A stretch of DNA of 64,000 bases from Stercorarius parasiticus (Eukaryota > Chordata > Aves > Charadriiformes > Stercorariidae): positions 620,001 through 684,000 of the forward strand of contig VWZL01004340.1 in NCBI GenBank assembly GCA_013396915.1. Direction: 5' to 3'. The position numbers and the translations under genes were made by a program. How positions within the stretch are numbered: position 1 is the first letter of the stretch; the number at the start of each line of letters is the position of its first letter. This document shows positions 48,501 through 60,500 of this stretch, one piece after another. The notes under the pieces were generated by a model. It had not been told where the DNA came from. It did not search any database and saw only the letters and a list, made by a program, of their open reading frames with translations.

Positions 48501-51500
48501 GACTGTCCAGGCTTCAGCCAGATGCCTCCTGTTCAAGGAGTGCTGGCTGTACCCAAGCCAGCGCAGGGACTGGCAGTCACTGGTTCCAGAAGGGACTGTG
48601 ATTCAGAAATCTCTCTGCTGGACATGATTTAAAACCGCTTGAGCATTACTCTTGATGCTCAAGATCCTGGGAGGTTTACTTAGGAAGAAGTTATTGCCAT
48701 TGCCATTAGGAAGAAGATACTAAAATTACATATGGAAGCTCCTTGTTTTCTATAAAGCCTCATGACAGCTCTTTCCTCTCTTGACTCCTGCTTCCTTGCA
48801 CAACTTACTTTGCCTTTATGTTTCTGAAGGTACTTTTTCTTCATTTTTCACTGATGGCACCTCTTGGACCATCACAGTGTCAGCAGCCATAGCCAGGCAG
48901 AGGGGTTGTCACAGCTGCCCCTTGGCTGTGTGGCTCCCTCCTCCCCAGAGACCTGGAGGGCTCAGGCTTTGTTTTTAAAGGAAGGCTTTGTTATTCCAAT
49001 TGAGTCAACTTGAGTCAAGGATCAGCCAGAGAAACTCTAAGCAAGTGATGGAAAAGGGTGACAGCTATAGGATTAGCTCACAATAAATCATGCAGAGAGG
49101 GAAAGAAAGAATCCAGCTGCTTCAAGCAACCTGCCAAATGCCACAGCATCGTCTCTGGGGATCAGAGCAAGACCAGAGCCAACGGCAGCTGGACACTCTG
49201 TCCCGTTCCTCCTAAACCCACACGCGCCCTCAGTGGCAGGAGGCTCTGGTCACTGGTATCAGCCCGAGGCAGATGTCAGGAAGGTTTAACAGAAGGATCA
49301 CAGGCATTTGAGGTGGTGGGATGTATTTCACTGGGGCAACGTGCTTAGCTCTCTGCTGTCACAAGGAATGCGATTGAGATCTTTATAGGAAACAGGAAAT
49401 TAACAGTATCCAGCAGGAATATGGCCTCTGTGGGCAAATAAAATATCTGTGCATGAGCACCGCCCAACCTTCTGTTTTCAAATGGTTAATTTCTCCTGCA
49501 AGCCAAGCTAGAAGCTTTCCAAGAGCAATTTCTCTTCCCCATTATGCCTGTCGGTCTCTAGGCCCCGGCTGGCTGCTTGCATGTATAATACAAGCCTGAA
49601 CTGCCAGCATTTCCATTCCTTGTCAATAAACTCCTCCTTTCCAGTCTGCTGCTCGACAGGAATTGCAGCGGAAGGGCTTGCGCCGGCAGTGCCAAGGCAG
49701 AGATCCCTGCCGGGACGCACAGGAGCTGATTTTCGGCTGGCAAGGCTGCACCAGAGACCCTGCTCCCCCCTGCACGCCCCGACTCCGCGGTGGTGCCCGT
49801 ACCCCTGCAGGCTCCCATCGCCGGCGCAGGCTCAGGCAACCCGCAGCTGCAGGAAGCTCTTGGGCTCAGACAGCCGCATGGACCCACCAAGCCAAGAGCC
49901 CATCTGCACCAGCCTGCTGCCTTCTGCTCCGCTGCTGAGGCCACGGCAGGCCGAGGTACCGGGAGATCAGACTGGACTTGCTCAAAACCCGCCTGCAGTC
50001 AGGTCTGGCTCAGGCAGATGCTGTTCGTGCCCTCCGCACACAGGCTACCTGCACACAGACAAGAGAAAACGAAGTCTCTCTCACGTCGTATGGCTCAACG
50101 ACTTGCCTGCTGAATACGTTTCAAGCCCTCTTGCCAGCTCCGCGCATCTGGAATTGAGGAAAGCCCCAGCAAGCAGATCTTGGGGAAAAAATGCACACTC
50201 AGCAAACCCTTCCCAAGGCACCACCTTGCACACAGCCGCTCCCTCCCCAGCTTTGTTTCTCGGCTCTCGCCCCGCTGCTCTCGGCAGGGACAGCTGAGGG
50301 TCTGTGTCCTGCCTTTCTACGTGACAGCAGGTCGTTAACCTGTGAGACTCACTGCCACAAGGTACAGAGCAAGAGGCTTTACAGCGTGTTGAAGAGATGC
50401 GTGAGCTTGCAGAGGGGGACAGGAGCTAATTACAGCCTGCTGGAGGCTAGGGAGAACCATCTCCAGCGCGTAACTTCTCATCGCATAGCTCCTTGTGCCT
50501 ACTTCTGCTGTATTTAGTAGTGGGTGTTGCCTGAGGCCACCAAAGAGCCCTGTCTCCCCAGCCAGCATGTTTAAGAGGGGATACAAACATCTCCAGTGTC
50601 ACTGCAGCACTGAGATGCAACAGATCCAGCATCACAAGTGTGAACTTGTCCGAGTGTTGGATTTATCTCCCTGTTGCTGGTTAATCCCTGGGAATGGCTG
50701 TTAGCACCAGGTGCTCTGAAGACCTCTCTTACAGGACACGAGCAAGGTCTAATGGAGACCTCAGGAAGAAGGGAACCAGGAGTCTTGCACCTACACCCAC
50801 CCGGCAGCGGCCGCTCATGGGCAACTGAAAAAAACTCCACCAGCGTCATCCGTCTTGTTTCAGTCTCACGGTGCCTGTGTCTGCTGGTCCCATTAAGCTA
50901 CAGGGAAATCAATCTCTCCGGTACTGCCAGGAGTAAACTTGGAAAAGACCCAGCTGTGAATATGCTACTCCTGCACCCTTGCCAAAAGGAAAGGCCCGGC
51001 TCTGCAGATGTCTGCAGGACTGAACTTGCCGCCTCCCTGTGCCATGGAGAAACATGACCGAGCAGAGCCACGTGCTTGCAGGGCACCAGGACGAGAATGG
51101 AGATGGGGAATTGCCGAGGAGCTTCTGACCTCCAATTAGTTTGTGCTAATTTCCCAGCTCCCTGCCTTGAAGAAAGCCCTCTGGAAGAGGGGAGCCAGCC
51201 CCAGAGACACCCACACCCGGCGGCCCCAAACAAACATCACCTTTGAACCTCATGTCAACATTACCCATCTTCCTGCAAGGTCAGTAATTCACAGCACAGA
51301 GCAGTGAAGCAACATCTGGCCAGAGAGCAGGCTTGGGTCAGGTTTCAGGTTAGCGGTGAGGTTGCAAATCCACAGGGAGAGTAGCGATGGCGGAGAGATC
51401 ATTCCAGGGAACGGCTCAAACCTGCTGCCGCTGCTCCCTTCCCGGAAGGGCTGGGAGAGCAGACAGGAGATGGAGGGCTATAAATCAAGTGGCACTTACA

Positions 51501-54500
51501 AAGAGAAGAATAAGCTGTTAGCACCACTATGACAAGAGCCCAGGGCTCGTGGCCTCAGTGTCGCTCCGTACCACAGGTGACAAGATGATGGTAAGGGACC
51601 CACGGGCCACGACATGCCCTGTGCACTGCTGTGACGGTCCAAAACATTCAACAGCAAATCTCCACACGCACATAGCATGGGTAGAGTTGCCAGCACCTGC
51701 CCACCTGCCACGTGCAGCTAGAGGCCTGCTGATCTGCACTTGAGCCACTGCAGAGACAATGCCACCTTTAGAAGAGACTTTTGGGGGAGAAAGCAGCTTC
51801 AAGTCCAGCTGGATAATGCTCTGAGGGAGTCTATGAAAATTAAGTCCCGTTATGAAAAAGCTGGGCCTCACCAGCATCGGGTGCTTCTTCAGGACAGCGG
51901 GTCTCGGCACCGGTGCTCAGCCACGGTTCGTTCGTGTGGCCACGGAACAGACTCATCCGAGCACGACACCAGAATCAGGTCCGGGGCAGTGTGGTTTGCA
52001 GCATCTCCCAGCTGCGGAAACAGCTTCACAATGTGACACACCGCCACGAGAGCAGCACCGCTGGGAACGCTGAATGCATTTGTCTTTTATTGCCTCAGTG
52101 CATCAGAGCTGATCACGATCAATGATGGGGGGGAAAAGCAGGGCATGCGAACAGAGAGGGAGGCAAACAGGGCTGGAAGGAGCCAGGTTGGGCTGCCCAT
52201 GGGCCTGGGAACGGCTGGCGCTCGGAGAGCCCCACTGTCGGAGGTGGAAGCTCTTGCTGCTGCACAGGGAAAGACCAGAGACTGTGCGGGGCGGCATGGG
52301 CAACCGGGACAGCAAAAGTAGGCAGACACTGAATCCACATGCACTCGCACCCTCAAAACCAGCCCCTCAACCATTTTTAACACCAAATGACAATCTTCAT
52401 CTCAGCGCAGAGCTGCCAAAGGATGTGGGTTATGCGGCCAGGCTTTCCTGCATGGGTAGATGGTGACGAGCCACTTGGGCTGCGGATGTAGGTGCCGAAC
52501 CCGGGGTGACAGAGCTGCTGCAGTACTAACCAGCGGGGAGAAAAACTGCTTTCTCCTCCCTGGAAAGACCAGCTCCTTCCCAGCCAAATTCCCATCAATC
52601 TGCCTGCCCGTAAATTTACAACTGTTTTATCTAATGAAAGCTCATCCAAATATTAAGAGTTCAGGGCACTATGGGGAAAACAGGAGCAGCCAGGACAGCC
52701 AGCCCGTTCCTCTGCCAGGCTGCAGGAATTCCCCACTGGCTGGCTCAGGGCTGGACACCTCCATACCCTAAAGCTAAACCTGCTCAGCACCATCCCAGCA
52801 AGCTAAAGGGAACGGATTTGCACAGATTGCACAGATTTTGAATTCCTTCTCCAAAGCAAGGAAGATCTGGTCTATCTAGAAACAAAATTCAGGCTTCTGC
52901 AGATCTTTGCCTCCAAGCCTTCAAAAGGTGGGAGTTGGAAGGGTTACAAGGCAGAGATCTTCAGAAGCTTATTCACCCCAGCTACCCCAGTAAGGGCTAC
53001 TGCAAAGGGCCTGGGAAAAATGAAACCTGCTCAATAGCTTTCAAAAGAAATGCTGGGGGAGAGCTCAGCTTCCCTCAGACTAACCTGTCCACCAGCAAGC
53101 CACCATAAAGATCACGGAATCATAGAATGGTTTGGGTTAGAAGGGACCTTAAAGACCATCTAGTTCCAACCCCCTGCCCTGGGCAGCGACACCTCCCACT
53201 AGACCAGGCTGCTCAAAGCCCCATCCAGCCTGGCCTTGAACACCTCCAGGGATGGGGCAGCCACAACTTCCCCGGGCAACCTGGGCCAGTGTCTCAGCAC
53301 CCTCAGAGCGAAATATTTCTTCCTCATATCCAATCTAAATCTCCCCCTTCCAGTTTAAAACCGTTACCCCTTGTCCTATCATTACTCTCCCTGATAAAGA
53401 GTCCCTCCCCATCCTTCCTGTAGGCCCCCTTTAGGTACTGGAAGGGGCTATAAGGTCTCCCCGGAGCCTTCCCTTCTCCAGGCTGAACAACCCCAACTCT
53501 CTAAGCCTGTCCCCACATCCATGGGTCTTGCCAGGCTGGGTGGGTCAGCAGGACAGCACCAGGTTCGAGATGAATCTCCGATGGCTCCAGATCCCATGCA
53601 GTGCTCTCGCACAGCCGCTCACCAACTTTTCATACTGAAAGGCCATTTTTTTTAGGCAGCTGCCCAGGGCAAGTCGCAGCGATGCCTGGGGCTGACGCTG
53701 AGACGTATTTGCCAACTGCGTGTGTGCACGGGGCAGCGTGGTGTGTTTGCTTTTTGCAATCGCTGTCCTGTCTGCGGGGCTCAGACTGAAGGCACTCTTC
53801 AGGGCACTCCTGTACTCTGCCCGATTCAGCCCAGCAAGAGGGGAGCAGAAATCTGGGGGTCTGTCAAATGCTGGGGTGACAGCTGAGGATACTAGCCGCT
53901 GCAGGTTCGCCTGGCTACTAGGTTTCCTTGGCTTGCTCAGCTCCATGCAGAGAGGAACAGGCACTGGTGGCTGCTGAAACCATGCTGCCTCCTGCACGGT
54001 CTGTAGGCATCCCAGTGCCTGGCTGGTGCTGCTGCAGCCCCCATTTGCTGACCACGTCTCCTGACAGCAGGAAGGCTTGCAGTGCAGTTGGCACCGGGGA
54101 ACGTTGGGCATCACTCCTGCGTGCGACGCGAGTCACACAAAGCCATTTCTCACGCCGTGTCCTTTGGCTCCCCTTCCCTTCCCTGTTCTCACGCAGGCTG
54201 CGTTCATCACGCTGTGAGCACCGCGATCTCCTTCCAACGCAATAAACACAGAATCGGCTTTGCTCCCCTGCTCATTAAAATCATCAGACAAACAAAACCA
54301 AACTACATGTCCCAGTGCTACCTCCTACACTGGGTGATTTCCTGTGAAGAACCTGCAGAAAGAGGAGTTTGTCTACCCGAGCAGTGGCCACCCAGTTCCT
54401 GGGGAAACAAGAGTTACTCTTTCTTCCCACCTTTGCCTTAGACTGAGACTTCGGCTTCCCAGTGGAAGCCACGGGCAATTGGGAAAGGGAGAACACAGGG

Positions 54501-57500
54501 AGCTCAGGCTGCAGAGGAGACGTCAACTGATTTTATTGGATAATTTACTGGAATTACTGCAAACCTGCAGCAGAGTGAAAATCGGGTTGGACAGAATAAA
54601 CCTGGACAGCCAGCAATGAAGCAACGATCCCGGCATCTGAAGATGAGGATCAGGAAAGGAAGACATCTGCACAGGGCAGCAGCGTGTGTAAGGTGCATTT
54701 AGCAATTACCTCCCACCATCCCACCCTGCTGGAAGGATTTTACTGCCAAGGAGGCAGCTGGGTTTGAAGCAGAGAAAAAAGATCCACGTGAAACGGTGGG
54801 GAAATCGCAGAGGGCTTGTAGTTGAACATAGACCTGTCGCAAAGCTGCAGATCCAGACGGGAGACAGAGGCAGGGTGACCCCGTTTACAGCGGTGCAAGC
54901 TCCACGGGAGCAGGTACATGTACGGGGAGAGAGGAGACTGGTCTGAACTGGAGAGCAGAGGCTGGGAATATGGGGTTCAACTCTCCACTGACACCAGTCA
55001 CTCCCCTCCACCCATGAATGTATTTACCGAAGGAGAAAAAATACCCCCAACTCTTAGGGAAGCTCCATTTGTCCCTGTTGTCAGCATCGGCGCAAGCTGT
55101 GCAGCGAAGGCAGGACCTAGGCATGGCGATGTTCACCCCAGGCCACCGGAGCTACTCTGCGAGATGCTCCCTCCCTCTCAGGTCACTAATAGTCTTTAAC
55201 TGCCTCTTAACAAGGAAAGTTTTGGGCTATTTGCCCAGCTGTGTCTCAAAGGCTTAATGTGAAACATTCCCCCCTTGGCCCCACAGCGGTATTTGGGGAG
55301 TTAAGCTCTTCTTTGGGTACTCGGCTCCGAGTGGGAGTAACGGGAGTTCAGCACCTAATGCCTTTGTAGTTTCCTGGCTTCTGATGGAGGGGCCTGGGAA
55401 GGACAGCTGTGTTTGCACTGGGATTAAGATGGAGGGTTTGTCACGCTCTCCATTCAGACGCTTGCGGGAAGCATGGACCAAGAAAGAAAATCCAGCACAT
55501 CATAAACCCCAGCACCTCCAGGAGTGCCCTGGCCACCACGTGAGCACTCGCCTCCAGCCTCAGACCTGACCGATGATCGCCAGAAAGTCCTCCCTGCACC
55601 AACACAGGCAAAGGTCCTACTGCTCCCAGGAGATGTTTTTGTGGAGTCCTTTTTGCAGGATAAATAGGAGTGATGGGGGTTTGGGAGCGGGGACAGAGCA
55701 GAAAGTGCAGGTGTAACGTGCTGCCAGTGAGAAACAGCCGGACTGGGATGGCAGCGGGATGCGGGGCCACCGAGACGCGAATCTCTCCTGCAGACACAGA
55801 GTTAACTCCCGGCGTGCTAAGCCCCCTCCTTCCCCCTCCCAAACCCCTCGCATGTATCAGAGATTCTCAGGAAACTGTAGAAAGCCAAGAAGGACTAGAG
55901 AAAGCATTCCTCATGAAAAGCCTGGCTCTCGGGAGCAGATGGGCTTCATTACTGCCCTGCTCTCAGCAACGGACCGGGCAGATTTTTCTACCACGACAGG
56001 TCATGGCTACAGCATTTCACGTCTTCTTCAAACATGGCAGATCTGAGGGCTTTCCGGCCCGCGTTGCCCAACGCCTCGGCTGACAAACGTTGCCGTACTT
56101 TTGAGCACTGCCTTTGTGGGCTGGCTCCTCGAAGGGCAGCGGCTGCATCCTGGGCTTCACAGCCCCTGAGACCGTGAATCCGAGCCAGGCAAAACTGCCC
56201 CACGACAAAAGCAAGCAAAACAAAACCGAAAACCCAACACGATCTCGGAGGGCGTCTTATATTTCACATTCATCCCTGCCCGTGCTTGCAGCGTTAGCCA
56301 GGGTGAAGGCAGTGTAGCCCTCGTTATCTGGAAGGCTGAGGACATGTGTCAGCCAGCTGCCAACATGACCCAGTCTCTTAAAGCCTTCGCTGGCCGAACC
56401 GCACTCCCGTCCCAAGGCAGTGCCTGAATTTCAGCCTGAAAATACCTTTAAGCAATAGGGAGGAACTGAGGTCTAAAATATGCTCTTTCCTGTTCTGAAA
56501 AAAAAAAAATAAATAAATCCCTGGTTTGTAAAGGTCTGCTAATATCTGTGTGTGTACGTAGCCCTGTTCAGGCTAGGTCTAGATGCATTTGTAGGTCTAG
56601 GGACTAGTGCTCTGCAGGACCTCAGTCAAATCATGTATAAACTCTATAATCTCTATCACTCCATAATAATTTTTCCCCCCTGAAAGAACAAATCTTTAAG
56701 CACAAGGTCAGAGGTGCCTGACAGTTCACAAGAGTAACCACTGACTTTGGGTTCACAGCTCAGAAAACCTGAAAAGCCAGATTTGCAAAGATCAGTAGCA
56801 AGAGCTTCTCCAGGACCTGCTGGTGCTGAGAGATGCTGGGCTGGGAACCAGAAACCACCCCAAAGCTGGCAGAGAGTGGTGGCAATGGGTATCTTCCATA
56901 TCCACCTTGGCAGATCAGAGGGCTGCCGAATGATGAAGTTCAGTTTCCTGCCTGTGATATGAGCTACATGCCGGTGGTGCGGCCTCTGGCATTGCTGCCC
57001 ATCTCCACGGACCACCCCAGTCTTCCTCTCTCAGGCTGGTGAAGTGGTACCTCCACTTCGGGAGTAGCTGGAGGAGGCTTTGCTCTGTCAGTGACCAGAC
57101 AAGAACCAATTTGATGTTGGTTGATGCAGGAGCAGATGAGGATGGAGAGAGGGACCTTTCGTGCTTCCCTGCTGGCAAACCTTTCTGGAGCGGTATCACA
57201 ACCTTGGCACTGCTACGATCCTGGTTCTGGTATCTCTCGTCGTGAAAGAGTCAGATGGAAAGCTGAGTACGTCTGACCCACAAAGCCCCGTGGAAGTCCA
57301 ACAACTCATGCTGATTCCAGGTCGTGAAAGATCACGGGGATTGCAGAAGCCAGCGCTAAGCAAGCGCTGCTAAAAAGCTGTAAGAAGCAAGAGCCGGATG
57401 CTGCAGTCAGACAGAAGCGGGGCAGAAATAAAGCAGCATTTTAAGATTGAGGGGTTTTCCTTCTTTCTTACTGGAGAAGGTGATTCAGCGCTGGAACAAA

Positions 57501-60500
57501 CTAGAAAGAAGAGGAAGCAGAGCACTCCCCGTCCCGCAGGCTGCCTCTGTGCAAGGTCTGCTTTTGTCCCCCCCCAGTCACCTCCAGTACGCACAAGTCA
57601 CTGGACTGGACACAGGAAGGATGGGGCAAGAACGGAATAGCCCCGCTCTTACGCAAGGGTCTCTCAGGATCAGACTGAATTGCCTCAGGCTCCCAAAGGT
57701 GCCTCTTCCTCCAAACGCTTACGGGACTGTCCCCTGGACTGCAAGGGGACTTTTTCCTCCCATAACACTGGTCAGAAATGGAAGCCTCAAGAAGGGGAAG
57801 GTTATGTAAAATGCTTCATGTAGCACCCAATTGCCTCTCATTAGGAAATACGTTCTTTTGGGATGGAGGAGCTGGTTATTAACTGCTTAGGAGACTGCAG
57901 GTTCATGCACACATCCCTCTGGCCCCTCACTCGCGGCCTGAAAACTGCCAGCTCTCTGGATGTCAGTACAATTTGCCTACTCACGGCTTCACCAAAAGAC
58001 CTACCATTGGGGTGGCCCCACAGCAGTTTTAATTAAGGTCTGCAGAAACCGCAGACGCAGATGAACGCAGGGCCTTACCACCCGCCACTCACCTCCCTCT
58101 GACTCCTTCAGATGTTCTCCCTTCTCTCTGCCCCACATCGGTACCAGCACAGTCACCCACAGCTCCCCCACCGGTGCTAAAATCAGTGTGGTTCCCCCGA
58201 GAACAGCAGTGACCAAAGCTCTGATGTAGACAAGGATCAGCAGCCTCCAGCATTTACTGCTGTGCCAGTCTAGACACAATACGACCAGAGTTAGATGAAA
58301 CAACAGTCCAAGAGCCCCACTGCTCATTCCCACCTTCTCTGTACATAAAATGTACGGTGTGCAGAAATCAGCACAGCCACCAGTAACCGTGCGCCACCCC
58401 TGGAGGAGGCAGCAGAGGAAGATCAACTCAGAAGATGGATGACAATCATGCTAAGGCCAGCTGGGATCTCCTGGACGGACACCAGTACAACCAAGTCCCC
58501 CTGATGGACCACATCACTTCAAGCACCAAGCCGAGACGGCGTGAGGTTTGCCTGGGAGCTGAGCATCTGCCCTGCCCACATCACCAGTCCAGAAGCAGGA
58601 GGGCCTGGAGATGCTGAAAGGTGACTACTCCAGCCAAACCCCACAACTACCCGCTGTGGCGGTCAGTAAACTCCAGCTGCCAGCGTGCTCAGCACCACCT
58701 TAATACCTTCCTGCGATGCAGACATTCTGCCCCTGGCCACGTGTCTGTGAGTCTGGAGTGAGACAGCTGAAGGCCAACAGGACAGACAGGTCATCACCAT
58801 CCCGAAGAGAGCAGGGGACACTCCACGTGCTGCAGCTACACCCCACGGCCAGGGACAAGGACTACAGCCCCCGGGGCCGCCCATCGGTACAGCCAGCAGC
58901 GAGGAAAGCCAAAGCGAAGCAATCGGGGATACGAAGTCATGCACGCTCAAACCCACAGGCGGATGCTCTCCCTGGGGAGCACTGAGACTTCTCTCACCTC
59001 TCCTGAGCACCAGGGAGGTTGGCAAACACACCCGAGCCCATTTCTGCCTGCAAGGAGGTACAACGGGGCATTCTGCCACTGACTTCAGCACAAACCAACT
59101 CAGCCCAGCACCAAAATAACCAACTCAGCGGCATTTAGGAGCAGAGTTATTTCAGCACACGCTGGCGTGTGGGTGTTCCTAGGGCAGAACAAGAAAGCCT
59201 TATTTCAGCACAGCCATGGAGTTCAGCGCAAACCACCCCAGCGCACGACTGCCCGGCTGGAGTTAAAAGTGGGAAATGCAAACGGAGGAGTCAATTCCTG
59301 CTCCCCGAGAGGAGTGAGCCCTTAGCGCTCTCAAACTTAAAGGTTTCTGGCTGTATCACCTTTCCTCCCGTGTTGTATGCCTTGTGCGGGTCACAGGATG
59401 GTTCGGTCTCTATGTGGTTAGCAAGGATTAATTCAGCACGTTACATGTAACGGAGTGTGGGTGGCCCAGGGAAGGCGACCTGCTGAATCCTGCTCAAGAC
59501 GGAGAAAAGGACCTGACTGCTCCTGGGGGAAGCTCCCAGCCCTGCTGCTTTTCCCAGCATTTTTCTTCATTATGATATAGAAACCAAATGACACCAGGCA
59601 ACTGGAACTCCAAATAACCTCAAGGCAACCATCACTTTAAACACGACATTTTTGTCTGCAAATTGTTTACCTATTGTTGTAACTTCTAAAATTCAAGTAA
59701 TTGGCCTCAGTTTGCTTTTTTTCGGGATAAAAAAAAAAAAAAAAAAAAGAAGCGGTTTTTAGCTTCCTTCTTTTCTGTATTTGGTAATGACCTTTCCTCT
59801 GCTAGCGTGAGTTTTTCACAGAACTAGAGAGGAAAGGAAAAACTGCAAACTGAAAAATAATAAGGGAAAGAAATGGCACAAAAATGAAGGCTGGAACCCA
59901 GGGAGACAACTATGTGGCTAGAAAATAACCAGATTTTAGAGAACATGAGTAGCACTTGAATTCACCTCTCTTGTGAACCTTAAGGGGCAAATCCGCAGAG
60001 GGTGTTCACCACCCTCGCAAATGGGCTTCCATCGAGTGACAAGCACCAGGTTGGGATCCCTGCCCCAGACCTATCACCATCTACAGGACCTTGCAAAAAT
60101 CACACTCGCCTGGTATGAAGGAAACAAATTTGCAGCCTATTAAGGGCGTCGCATTTCCCAAAGCCTCAGCTGGCCAGTGCCTCTCAAGGGAGCGTTCCAG
60201 ACCTGAAGTCCTCCAAACCCCTCGTGAGATGCCATCGCCATTACCATCACCTGGTTTGCTCTGACCTGACGGGAACTCTGCGTGAAACTGTGTTGAGATC
60301 ATGCAAGGGATTAAAGTCAAGTAAGCACAGAAAGTTCTGCTGACTCAGACACGCAGAAGGCTCCTTTCGAAAACCAGAGTCCTGAAAAGAGCCACATTTT
60401 CCAGTCAAATACTAGAAAGCGAATCCAATGTAAAATGCAATCATCTCTCTGTCAGGAGCCCTGGAGATTACAGCCCCATTCAGGGCTGCACTTTCTACTG

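Noticed and set aside
49581..50297. 238-codon open frame on the plus strand in CHST13 intron 1
   Set aside because: Pro/Ser/Arg-rich chance frame in GC-rich sequence. It overlaps other open frames, and no family similarity is recognised.
57400..57520. Possible old CR1 tail (GGTGATTCAGCGCTGGAACAA)
   Set aside because: A single short resemblance without flanking support.
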